From Gammaproteobacteria bacterium (GTDB lineage Bacteria > Pseudomonadota > Gammaproteobacteria > Pseudomonadales > Azotimanducaceae), in contig JAPPDJ010000048.1 of assembly GCA_028824555.1 (NCBI GenBank), positions 1 through 64,000 on the forward strand: DNA of 64,000 nt, written 5' to 3'. Position numbers and translations under genes: made by a program. Shown here piece after piece: positions 1-7,862 of the stretch. Positions within the stretch are counted from its first letter, which is position 1; the number at the start of each line of letters is the position of its first letter. Below the pieces are notes generated by a model. That model did no database searches, had not been told where the DNA came from, and was given only the letters and a program-made list of their open reading frames with translations.

Positions 1-20
1 GGGACAAGCCCGTCCCCTAC
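1..20. repeat. Family A short palindrome (cut by left edge)
   Basis: GGGACAAGCCCGTCCCCTAC matches a short hairpin seen again near 24127, 24221, 29584, 42041 and 47301. The stem is ACGGG/CCCGT in some copies and CGGGG/CCCCG in others around an ACAAG or ACGAG loop, so pairing is kept while bases change. Here the first stem base is lost at the window edge. It lies outside any gene. Confidence 0.55.
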
Positions 21-39
21 GAGCTTCCATCTCGCCGAC

Positions 40-184
40 GACGCCGAGTCACTGATGCGCGAGGAACGGGCTGGGCCTCGGAGGGAAGGCATCCTGCCTT
101 CCCTAAGCGCCGACAGGCGCTTTTTCACCTGCCACAGTGAAGCAGGTGCGCTGGCGCGCAGGGAAGGCAGAATGCCTTCCCTCC
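40..184. repeat. Family B1 paired-palindrome element
   Basis: Two inverted hairpin arms (about 80-103 and 161-184; stem GGGAAGGCA/TGCCTTCCC) flank a core that itself contains small palindromes (AAGCGCCGACAGGCGCTT and CACCTGC...GCAGGTG). About 110 bases of it, including flank from about position 40, recur at 58395-58513. The layout of two inverted arms around a spacer is like a BIME. The gene-free stretch 1-329 holds only this element and the family A hairpin; in 185-329 I see nothing recognisable. Confidence 0.7.
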
Positions 185-329
185 GAGGCCCGCACTTCGA
201 GTCAAATCGTCCAAGCATCAACGTGTTACGCGTTTTGTTCCATGAAAGGAAAACCCCAGGGTCACCAGGCGGAGCGTTTTGTTCCGTGCCTCAGCTGCCT
301 GCTCGGGGAGCCGCGCCGGGCGTACTCCG

Positions 330-2354
330 TCAGGCCTGAAGCGTCACGAACCGCCGGTACGCGCCGCTTGGGTTCGCCATCAGCTCTTCGTGGCTGCCGG
401 TCTCGACGATGCGGCCCCGGTCGAGGTAGAGAATGTGGTCGGCGTGCTCGATGGTGGACAGGCGGTGGGCAACGACGATGGTCAGGCGGTCGGCGTTCGA
501 TGTGCGCAGGGCACTGAGCAAGGCGCGTTCCGTCATTGGGTCGAGCGCAGCTGTGGGCTCGTCGAGGACCAGGATTGGGGCTTCGCGCAAGATGCCGCGG
601 GCGATGGAGAGACGCTGCTTCTGGCCCGTGGACAAGGTGCCGCCGCCGCGACCGATGGTGGAAACGAACCCGTCGGGCATGGCGCGGACGAAGTCGAGGG
701 CACCGGCGATCTGGCAGGCGGATTCCATCTCGGCGACGGTTGCATCCGGTTTCGCTATGCGGAGGTTAGCGGCGATGGTGTCGGTCAGCAGTTGGTGTTC
801 TTGGAAGACATAGGCGACATCGCGTCGGAGTGCCGCCGTGTCGATGTCGTCCAAGTCGATGCCACTCAATGTGATCCGACCGTCGCAAGGTTGCAGGAAC
901 TTGGGGATCATCTGGGCGAGTGTCGTCTTGCCCGCACCGCTCGGCCCGACGACGGCGATGGTCTGGCTGGCGCGGGCCTCGAAGCTGACTGCCGCGAGCG
1001 CCTGGCGTCCGTCGGGGTAGCGGAAGTCGACATCCTCGAATCGCAGCTTGAGCGGTTCTGATCGCGTAGGCGGCGGCGCCCGTCGGCGAGGTGTCGTTGG
1101 CTCTGCTTCATGGTCCAGGGCGAAGTACACGCGCCGCGCGGCCGCCGCGTTGTCCTGTTGGTCTATCCAGATGCGACCGAACTGCATGGCGGTCTCGTAG
1201 AGCAAGCTGTACATCCGGATCACCACTGGCGTGTCGCCCAGGGTGAGTTCACCGCGGACAATGCCGGTAAAGATCACCCAGAAGCCCAAGGTCGCGAACA
1301 CGAGGTGGACGTTCTCGGCGATCCACTCGACCGCGTTCGCCACCCAGATCAGGAGCAGGCTCTGCCGGAACGACTCCCGGCTCGCTGCGGCGAACTGGTT
1401 GCGTTGCCGCTCGCTGCCGCCCAGGCTCTGCACGGCTGCCACGTTCCGGAGTCCCTCCTCCAACTCGTCGGTGGTTGCGCTGCCGGAGGCGCGGCTTGCC
1501 TGGCTCACCTGCCGCGCCCAACGCGCGAGCGGCGAGGTCGCCAACAGAGTTAGGCCCACCGCAGACAGGCCGATCCACACCAGTTCCGGTGTGACGCCGC
1601 CGTAAACGGCCGTCAGCACCCAGAGATTCGCGCCGACGCTGACGACCATCGCCAATGGACTCAGCGTCAGGGCGTAGCAGATGCCGGCGATGGACGGCGC
1701 GTCGTGCATCACCCGGAACATCGCGTCGCCGGGTCGCTGCAGATTGAGGCTGGTCAGCGGCTGACGCGAGAGCCGCGAGAACAGTGCGCCGCGCACATCG
1801 TGCGTGATGCGTTGCGACAGCCGGATGGCGAGACACAGATCGAGCAGACCCACGAGGCCGCGCGCTGCGCTCCAACCCGCGCTGACCTTGTTCTCGGACC
1901 GCGTTGCGACATCCGCGCCTTCGGCCAGATTCGCCTCGAGCATGGTATTTCCGGAATAGCCAACGAACAGGAACATGACGGCGAGAACGGCAAGTGCGTG
2001 GAGCGTGACCGCCATTGGATCCATGCCGGAAACGGCGCCCAGAAAGGCAGCCATGAACGAGGGATAGAGGAGACCCTCGCCGCCCGGCGGGATCGGCTGT
2101 TGCATGACCCCGTGGTCGATCAAGACCTTCAGGAACCAGGGCAGCGGCAGGCCCAAGGCGTAGATCAGCACGATGAGCCCCGCCCGTGCCGCAAACAGGC
2201 GCCGCTGTGGCCAGAGGTAGCCGAGCGCGCGCCTGAACAGTCCAAGGACGTCGTGCGCCGCCAGCGTAGTCCTTACGTCCAGTCGGTCGTGGTATCGCGC
2301 CCTGACGGAAGCGTCGGCAGGTTGTTTCGCGAGCCGCTGGCTGCTTTCAGGCAT
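330..2354 (-). CDS. ABC exporter half-transporter, second gene of the pair
   Basis: A 674-residue fusion of a membrane domain and an ATPase domain, the usual type IV ABC exporter layout. Hydrophobic helices occupy roughly residues 50-400. The ATPase domain follows: Walker A GPSGAGKTT near 470, signature LSTGQ near 570, Walker B ILVLDEPTAALD near 594, and the switch histidine in VVAHRLST near 630. The signature has Thr where most exporters have LSGGQ. Its ATG overlaps the stop of the upstream transporter gene by 8 bases, so the two are very likely translated together and form a heterodimer. Exporters of this type move lipids, peptides or drugs; the sequence does not tell which. There is a long loop (residues 85-110, proline/glycine-rich) between the first two helices. 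The family is certain, the substrate unknown. Confidence 0.93.
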   Translation of the reverse strand: MPESSQRLAKQPADASVRARYHDRLDVRTTLAAHDVLGLFRRALGYLWPQRRLFAARAGLIVLIYALGLPLPWFLKVLIDHGVMQQPIPPGGEGLLYPSFMAAFLGAVSGMDPMAVTLHALAVLAVMFLFVGYSGNTMLEANLAEGADVATRSENKVSAGWSAARGLVGLLDLCLAIRLSQRITHDVRGALFSRLSRQPLTSLNLQRPGDAMFRVMHDAPSIAGICYALTLSPLAMVVSVGANLWVLTAVYGGVTPELVWIGLSAVGLTLLATSPLARWARQVSQASRASGSATTDELEEGLRNVAAVQSLGGSERQRNQFAAASRESFRQSLLLIWVANAVEWIAENVHLVFATLGFWVIFTGIVRGELTLGDTPVVIRMYSLLYETAMQFGRIWIDQQDNAAAARRVYFALDHEAEPTTPRRRAPPPTRSEPLKLRFEDVDFRYPDGRQALAAVSFEARASQTIAVVGPSGAGKTTLAQMIPKFLQPCDGRITLSGIDLDDIDTAALRRDVAYVFQEHQLLTDTIAANLRIAKPDATVAEMESACQIAGALDFVRAMPDGFVSTIGRGGGTLSTGQKQRLSIARGILREAPILVLDEPTAALDPMTERALLSALRTSNADRLTIVVAHRLSTIEHADHILYLDRGRIVETGSHEELMANPSGAYRRFVTLQA

Positions 2355-4236
2355 GCGCGCGCCCGTCCGTGATCACGAAGTCGCGATAGCGGCCTTGCCG
2401 CGCCATTAGTTCGTCGTGGTTGCCAAACTCCGTGACCGCGCCGTCCGCGAGCACGGCGATCCGGTCCGCCGCGCGGATCGCGGACAGCCGATGCGTGATG
2501 AGGATGACCACTCGTCCGACGGCCCATCGCCTCAGGTTTGCGATTACGCGCTGCTCGGTATCGGCATCCAGAGAAGCCGTCGGTTCGTCCAGCACCAGCA
2601 CGGGAGCGTCGCGCACCAGCGCTCGGGCGATGGACAACCGCTGCTTCTGTCCGGTGGAGAGCAGCGCACCGCCGACGCCGAGCACGGTGTCGAACCCTTC
2701 AGGGAGCTCTTCGATGAATGCAGTCGCGCAGGCGACGTCGGCGGCTTCCCGGAGCTCGGCATCGGTGGCGCTTGGGGTCGCGTAGCGCAGGTTGTCGGCA
2801 ATGGAGGTGGGGAAGAGCACGTTTTCCTGCAGGGCCATGGCGATGTGGCGCCTGAGATCGGCGACGCGAACCGAGCGCAGGTCGACGCCGTCAATGGCGA
2901 CGCTGCCCTCGTCCGGGTCGAACAGTCGCAGCAGCAATGCCATCGCGGTGGTTTTGCCGGTGCCAGACTCGCCGACGAGGGCCGTGACCTTGCTGGTCTC
3001 GGCGACGAACTCGAAACCGCGCAGAACCGGTGTTTCGGGCGTGTATCCAAATCGGACACCCCGGAAGCGCACCCCTTCGCGCACCGCCGGAAAGGCCTCC
3101 GGCCTGGCGGGGTCGTTCACGTCCGGCCTTTGTTCCAGGAGCCAGAAGGCACGACCAAGCCCCACCGCCATGTCCTGGGCCAAGCACCAAACCCGGACGA
3201 GTTCCTCGAAATGCAGTGCGAAGGCGTCGATCCGGCTACGACGTGCCTGATGGACGGCCACCGTCCAGTGCGTCACCGACATGCCGAACAGCACTAGCAG
3301 GGATGCGCCGAACACGGCGCCTTCGGCCAGCACGAACCGGGTCGCGAGGTAATCCGTGGCGAACAGCAGCAGCGCCAGGAGGAACGAGACGACCACCTTC
3401 AGCGCGGCGAAATCCCGACGGATGGCAAATGCGGTGTCGAGTGCGGCGGCGGACTCGCGCTGGAATCTCGCGAAGTTGGTGTCCTCGAAGCCGTAGGCCT
3501 TGATGGCCTGAATGCCCTGAAAGGTCTCCTGTACGCGGGTGAACAGCGCGGCATTGGCCTCGCGGGCGGCGTGACTCCACCTTTGCAGCCTGGGCGTCAC
3601 AGCGAGCGCGAGAAGCAACACCGACACGCTGGCGAGCAGCATCAGCAAGGCGAAGTAGGGGCTGAAGAGCGTGGCGACCGCGATTTGCAGCGACATCATC
3701 GCGATGGCGATGATCGGCTGCACGACCACATGGTCCACCACGGCCGTGACCATGGCGCTGTCTTGGAAGACGCGGTAGATGCCGTCGCCCGCCGAGGTCC
3801 GCGAATGAAACCGCAGGCTGAGTTCCTCCGCGCTCAGAACCATCGTCGTGCGGAGGTCCTGGTTTACCCGCTGCAGGATCCAGACCTTGTACATCGCGAG
3901 CAGGGTGAACGCGCTTGTGGTGGCGACGATGATCACCGCCGAGACCACGAGGAAGCGGAACAGCACTTCAAGCCGAGCCGCCTCGGTCAACGCCTCCACA
4001 CCGACATAGCCGATGGTCGGCAGCAGCATCACCGTCGCCTGCATCTCGGAGAGTGGTTCGGCGCGGCCGACGGAGTCCATGAGGACGTCAAAGCCAAGAA
4101 AACCGACCGCCGTGCCGAACCCGAGCAGTGCCAGGTTCAGTCCGAGGAGGGCGAGGAAATGCGCGATCTGCGGGAGGACGTAGGGCCAGGTGGCGATGTA
4201 GATGCGACCTAGAGACTTGAAGCCCATGCGCTTCAT
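2347..4236 (-). CDS. ABC exporter half-transporter, first gene of the pair
   Basis: 629 residues from the chosen ATG (residues MKRMGFKSLGR). The open frame runs on upstream to 4350, but that part is encoded by a dispersed repeat (4289-4344) and is unlike the family, so I reject it. Transmembrane helices fill roughly the first 330 residues. The nucleotide-binding domain has Walker A GESGTGKTT near residue 421, a signature LSTGQ near 526, Walker B VLVLDEPTASLD near 545 and ITHRLSAI with the switch histidine. It shares the unusual LSTGQ signature with its downstream partner (8-base overlap), which suggests a co-evolved heterodimer with two competent sites. It acts in the inner membrane as an ATP-driven exporter; cargo cannot be inferred from neighbours. 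Confidence 0.92.
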   Translation of the reverse strand: MKRMGFKSLGRIYIATWPYVLPQIAHFLALLGLNLALLGFGTAVGFLGFDVLMDSVGRAEPLSEMQATVMLLPTIGYVGVEALTEAARLEVLFRFLVVSAVIIVATTSAFTLLAMYKVWILQRVNQDLRTTMVLSAEELSLRFHSRTSAGDGIYRVFQDSAMVTAVVDHVVVQPIIAIAMMSLQIAVATLFSPYFALLMLLASVSVLLLALAVTPRLQRWSHAAREANAALFTRVQETFQGIQAIKAYGFEDTNFARFQRESAAALDTAFAIRRDFAALKVVVSFLLALLLFATDYLATRFVLAEGAVFGASLLVLFGMSVTHWTVAVHQARRSRIDAFALHFEELVRVWCLAQDMAVGLGRAFWLLEQRPDVNDPARPEAFPAVREGVRFRGVRFGYTPETPVLRGFEFVAETSKVTALVGESGTGKTTAMALLLRLFDPDEGSVAIDGVDLRSVRVADLRRHIAMALQENVLFPTSIADNLRYATPSATDAELREAADVACATAFIEELPEGFDTVLGVGGALLSTGQKQRLSIARALVRDAPVLVLDEPTASLDADTEQRVIANLRRWAVGRVVILITHRLSAIRAADRIAVLADGAVTEFGNHDELMARQGRYRDFVITDGRAHA

Positions 4237-4288
4237 CGTCGCGAACGGTAGGGCAGCATTGCTGCCACTGGCCTCGGAGTTCAACCTA

Positions 4289-4344
4289 GCGCCACAAGAA
4301 CCGTTGCCTTCGGACAACGCTTCTTGCCCCAGCCCAAGCCGACC
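4289..4344 (+). repeat. Family E dispersed repeat, copy 1
   Basis: A stretch of about 56 bases beginning GCGCCACAAGAACCGTTGCC is almost identical to 56825-56880 (three differences by eye) and recognisable in reverse at 62959-63010. It contains TTGCCTTCGG...TTCTTGCCCC and lies just upstream of the ABC transporter start. The rest of the gene-free stretch 4237-4545 holds small GC-rich palindromes (CCGGCATTCGGCCGG near 4353) and CCGGCAGGCTGCC near 4387, resembling parts of other repeats here; no gene is seen. Confidence 0.7.
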
Positions 4345-4545
4345 TAACACCCTGCCGGCATTCGGCCGGCTGCGCCGTCCAAAGTCCGGCAGGCTGCCAG
4401 CGACCTCTGATCAAGTCGGGTATGGCTAAACGGCGCACCACGAACTCGTCCCCACGACCAAAGCGCCCCTAACGGTCCTCAGGCAGCGCGGTTCCATGTC
4501 CGCGCCTGTCGGCGTGTGCGAACGGGATAGCGCGCTTGAGGCCCG

Positions 4546-5448
4546 TCAGATCTTCGACGCGGCCGCCGCGTACATGAACTTGCGCATGTCCACGTCGCGC
4601 TCTGGGGTCGCGGTGTGGAAGAAGAGGTCGGCGCCTAGAAGTTGCCGCATCCCTTCCGGCGCGTTTGCCATGTACTCGTCGTCCTGCAAGAGATAGGTGA
4701 AGTCGTCAATCGGCTGTGTGTATAACCGCTGGTATGTCGCGTGGAGCACCGTGCGGGTGCCGGGAATCCGGCGCGCGTAGGAGCCGTGCCAGACCGAGCC
4801 GTCCCAAACGGCGACATCGCCCTTGTTGGTCTCGACGGCGACGGTCTTGGCGGCCCGGGTTTCCTCGGGCGTCGGCGGGCGGCGCAAGCGGTGCGAGCCG
4901 GGCACGACGCAGGTGGAGCCCCCGGCTTCCGTCATCCCCTCGCAGGCGAAGCAGAATGTCATCACGCAGTTGTGTTCGGGAAACGGCACAGGCAGCCAGT
5001 TCTGGTCGGCGTGCAGGGTCAAGGCGCCGTCGCCCTCGCCCTCGAACGGGTGCTTGATGCTGCCGACAAAGCGTCCGGCGCGCACGGCCTTGCCGCAACT
5101 GAATTCGGCGATGGCCATCACCTTGGGCAGGGTGGCAACGCGATCAATGGCAGGATGCCGGCCCAGCAGCAACGGCGCAGAGCCGGCGATGCCGGTGGCC
5201 TTCGCATCCGCTGGCTGCGACAGCGAGTGGATCGCCGCGCGCAACTCGTCCATCAGTTCGGGCGGCGCAGCATCGCGGATCACCGCGTAGCCACGCTCCT
5301 TCAGCTCTTCGATGACGCCCCAGAGATCAAGCTCGTCGATGCGAGGCCGCAGTTCGTCAGACACGTCATAGGGGCCGACCGGACGCGTGTTGTATACATC
5401 CCCACGGTCAGCTACTGCTTCCGCCACTCTCGCCTCCCAACTAGCCAA
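4546..5448 (-). CDS. Phytanoyl-CoA dioxygenase (PhyH) family protein, no. 1
   Basis: 300 residues with the fold and iron-site pattern of Fe(II)/2-oxoglutarate oxygenases of the PhyH family. The facial triad is visible as H146-x-D148 in LTLHADQNW and distal H221 in WDGSVWHGS; R232 in TRTVLH is the expected 2-oxoglutarate anchor. Such enzymes hydroxylate an aliphatic substrate, consuming oxygen and 2-oxoglutarate and releasing CO2 and succinate. The furthest start is a TTG; GTG codons a few residues further in are possible, and no strong ribosome site settles it. It stands alone, with repeat-rich spacers on both sides. It is one of four distant PhyH relatives in this window, so a specialised substrate rather than phytanoyl-CoA is likely. 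Confidence 0.85.
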   Translation of the reverse strand: MASWEARVAEAVADRGDVYNTRPVGPYDVSDELRPRIDELDLWGVIEELKERGYAVIRDAAPPELMDELRAAIHSLSQPADAKATGIAGSAPLLLGRHPAIDRVATLPKVMAIAEFSCGKAVRAGRFVGSIKHPFEGEGDGALTLHADQNWLPVPFPEHNCVMTFCFACEGMTEAGGSTCVVPGSHRLRRPPTPEETRAAKTVAVETNKGDVAVWDGSVWHGSYARRIPGTRTVLHATYQRLYTQPIDDFTYLLQDDEYMANAPEGMRQLLGADLFFHTATPERDVDMRKFMYAAAASKI

Positions 5449-5610
5449 CTCGCGCGATGCTAGCAGACCATCGACGGCGCATTCCGCCTACTCTAGGTCA
5501 GACCGTCCTGGGGATTGTCTCAGCGCACCGAACCAACAGAGACGTTAGGCAAGGCTAGGAGCTTGCGCCGCAGAAAGCCATGTAGTGGCATTCGGCGGCG
5601 CGAGGTCACA

Positions 5611-5639
5611 GGGAGGTGGGGGCTGGGGCCAGACGCCGA
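5611..5639. repeat. Family F 29-base direct repeat
   Basis: GGGAGGTGGGGGCTGGGGCC followed by AGACGCCGA is repeated with one change at 56166-56194. Both copies lie between genes. The remainder of 5449-5689 has no gene that I can support. Confidence 0.5.
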
Positions 5640-5689
5640 GCGTAGCGAGGGGTTTGGCGGCGCAAGCTGCCGGCTGTCCGCCGGACTGG

Positions 5690-6718
5690 CTAAAGGCCGG
5701 CCAGCTCACGTTGAGCATCACTGGACGACTCTCCACCAGCACCTTGGTGCTGCGACGCTTGTTCTTGGCTCGCTTCCACGGCATCCGTGTGAGCTTCCAC
5801 GGCATCCGTGTGAATTGCAGGATCGTCGAGACCTGTAAGCCAGCGCGCGCCTAGGCCCACGAGCTTGGGGTTGCCGGAGTCGGGTGCGTTCGTCTGCTTG
5901 ACTGCCAGAGGCACCCAGCCTTGGCGCAGGTTTTCAACCGCACCGTTCCAGGTTCCGCCGCCGTCGGGTGTGCTGCTCACGACTATGGCGTTCTGTGCCA
6001 AGCAATATATGTATTTGTTGCGGGCCATTGCGTAGCCGACCAGGAAGCGGGCTTCTGGGTTGAAGGGGGAGACCAAGGCCAGATTTCCGCTCATCAGGTG
6101 CTGGCGATACCTTGCGGATGTTGCAGAGCGGAGCAAACTGTGGGCCAGAACGCCGACGGCCGTGCCTTCCACCTCGAGGGCACCCTGCATCGCTGCACGG
6201 TCCACGCCGGCGGCGCCGCCCGAGACGATCTGCCTTCCCGATTCTGCCGCGCGTTGGCCGAGGCGTTGGGCGAAGTCGATTTCGCCTTGGTCAGCATGTC
6301 TACCGCCTACCACCGCGATGCTGGCTCCGTTCAGGAGGTTTCTGTTTCCGCTTCCGAACAGGGTGGGCGGCGTCTTCCAGCCGAGGCGTTTTTTCAGACG
6401 CTTGGGATAGTCGCGGTCGGAACGCGTCAGTACCCACAGCCCGGCTCGCTGCCACTTCTCCAAGGCGAAGCCCAGCGCAGCGCCCCGGTTCAGCAATGCG
6501 CGGACGCGCTCAAGCGTTATTTTTGGATGATCCCAGCCTTCGAGCACGCGCGAGAGGTCCGTCTTCAGCAAGTCCACCGGGGTGAGCGCTCTGCCCCTGA
6601 GCCAACTGGCGAACTCGCCCCATTCCGTGGGTGTCAGAGGGTGCGCCGCGTCTGACTCGGACTTGCCGAACGAGACGGTAAGCAGCATGACCGCCTCTGA
6701 TTGGCGGCTTACCTCCAT
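5690..6718 (-). CDS. DprA/Smf-like DNA-processing protein
   Basis: 342 residues. The DprA Rossmann core is plain: IAVVGGRHADQGE (134-146), SGGAAGVDRAAM (166-177), a middle stretch with VSPFNPEARFLVGYAMARNKYI (216-237) and a final GGGTWNGAVENLR loop (253-265). DprA loads RecA on incoming single-stranded DNA in transformation, but this variant lacks the usual C-terminal winged helix. Instead it ends in a polar tail (303-342) with an exact seven-residue tandem repeat HTDAVEA. It starts one base after the stop of the RecQ-like gene (TGA-C-ATG), so the two are made together. Pairing of a divergent DprA with a RecQ-phosphoribosyltransferase protein suggests a DNA-handling or defence role rather than the housekeeping dprA; that is inference. 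Confidence 0.87.
   Translation of the reverse strand: MEVSRQSEAVMLLTVSFGKSESDAAHPLTPTEWGEFASWLRGRALTPVDLLKTDLSRVLEGWDHPKITLERVRALLNRGAALGFALEKWQRAGLWVLTRSDRDYPKRLKKRLGWKTPPTLFGSGNRNLLNGASIAVVGGRHADQGEIDFAQRLGQRAAESGRQIVSGGAAGVDRAAMQGALEVEGTAVGVLAHSLLRSATSARYRQHLMSGNLALVSPFNPEARFLVGYAMARNKYIYCLAQNAIVVSSTPDGGGTWNGAVENLRQGWVPLAVKQTNAPDSGNPKLVGLGARWLTGLDDPAIHTDAVEAHTDAVEASQEQASQHQGAGGESSSDAQRELAGL
5771..5812. repeat. 21-base tandem duplication inside the dprA-like gene
   Basis: GCTTCCACGGCATCCGTGTGA, seen as two perfect adjacent copies (5771-5791, 5792-5812). Being 21 bases long it keeps the frame and doubles the residues HTDAVEA in the protein tail. Two identical copies point to a recent slip or duplication. 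Confidence 0.9.
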
Positions 6719-6719
6719 G

Positions 6720-7694
6720 TCAGTCTCCGGTGCTTGCGGTGGCGAGAGCGAAGGGCCAAACCGTCGGACAGCCAGCGTCCCGGAGCAGTGCTGCGACGAC
6801 CGTCAACGTCCAGTTCGAGTCCACTACATCGTCCACCAACAGGACGGCTCCCTCCAGGATTGGGCCCTCAATCGAGAACGCTCCGTCGAACCTTCGCTTC
6901 GGCCAAATCGAGAGGGTTCTCAAAGTGCTGTCCGTGGACAATCCCGCACCCAGCGTGTAGGTGATGCCTGTGCCGGGGAGTTCGTCAATGTGTTCCGCCA
7001 GCCAGGCGAGGCGTTCTGCCTGAGTCGGCAAGCGGAGGGTCTGTAGGTGCAGACTGTCGCGCATCAATCGCCCTCGATGGACGTTGAGCTGGCCGAGTTG
7101 GCGCTGCACGTCGTCGATGACGCGATCATTGGCCGTGGCGGTGGTGCCGACGATGGGCAAGTTCGCAGGCATTCGCCGCAGCACGCTGGCGAGGCGTCGA
7201 TAGTCGGGGCGAAAGTCGTGGCCCCAGTCCGATATGCAGTGCGCCTCGTCCACAACCAAGAGCCCAATTCGCTCTGCCAGTGGGAGCAGCAACTCTTCGG
7301 TGAAGCCCTCGTTCGCCAAGCGTTCCGGCGAAATCAACAGGGCGTCCGCCTCATCGGACAGGGCGGTGCGGCGCAGTTGTGGCCACTCCGATCGATTGGT
7401 GGAGTTGATGCTGATGGCCCGCACACCCATGCGTTGGGCCGCCGCGACCTGATTGCGCATCAATGCCAGCAATGGCGAGACGATCAGCGTCGCCCCAAGA
7501 CCTCGGTCGCGCAGCATCCGGGTCGCCACGAAATAGACGGCACTCTTGCCCCAGCCCGTGCGCTGCACCAGAAGCACCCGCTCGCGGCGGGATACCAAGG
7601 CATCGATGGCCTCCCATTGTCCGTCCCGGAAATCGGCTTGGTCGTCGTCGAGCAAGCGCCGCAAAAGTGCGAGCGCTTCGGGTCGATTGGTCAT
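6720..7694 (-). CDS. RecQ-like helicase with phosphoribosyltransferase tail, internally deleted
   Basis: From the chosen ATG (MTNRPEALALL) 324 residues; an ATG at 7730 is also possible. Residues 20-240 are a RecQ-type motor domain 1: RDGQWEAIDAL, Walker A QRTGWGKSAV (45-54), SPLLALM, DEAHCISDWGHDFRPDY (149-165), and VGTTATAND (182-190). Then the frame jumps at about residue 247 (GITYTL) to a tail like the end of a phosphoribosyltransferase, with VLLVDDVVDSNWTLTV (284-299) as PRPP-loop motif. As I recall, full relatives are near 650-700 residues and carry motor domain 2, a zinc region and the whole transferase in between; here about 320 residues are absent, but the frame is open. It could hardly unwind DNA as it stands. 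It precedes the dprA-like gene by one base. Either a decayed gene or a reduced functional ATPase/PRTase remnant. Confidence 0.8.
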   Translation of the reverse strand: MTNRPEALALLRRLLDDDQADFRDGQWEAIDALVSRRERVLLVQRTGWGKSAVYFVATRMLRDRGLGATLIVSPLLALMRNQVAAAQRMGVRAISINSTNRSEWPQLRRTALSDEADALLISPERLANEGFTEELLLPLAERIGLLVVDEAHCISDWGHDFRPDYRRLASVLRRMPANLPIVGTTATANDRVIDDVQRQLGQLNVHRGRLMRDSLHLQTLRLPTQAERLAWLAEHIDELPGTGITYTLGAGLSTDSTLRTLSIWPKRRFDGAFSIEGPILEGAVLLVDDVVDSNWTLTVVAALLRDAGCPTVWPFALATASTGD

Positions 7695-7862
7695 GGTCTC
7701 TCTCGTCAGCATTTGCTGGCTGCCGTGCATCCGGCGCTATTTTGTCCGAGATGGTCGACGACCTTCTGTTTGATCGACGCGGGCCTACGGCGAGGAGACT
7801 CTGACGACCCAGAAATCCCTTCACAAGCCGGTGCAGCGAGCACTTAGCAACTGACGGTCACG

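Noticed and set aside
4237-4350. Upstream extension of the first ABC gene
   Set aside because: It is encoded by the dispersed family E repeat, which recurs between other genes.
6810-6840. tRNA T-loop-like GTTCGAGTCC
   Set aside because: No cloverleaf around it and it lies within the RecQ-like coding region.
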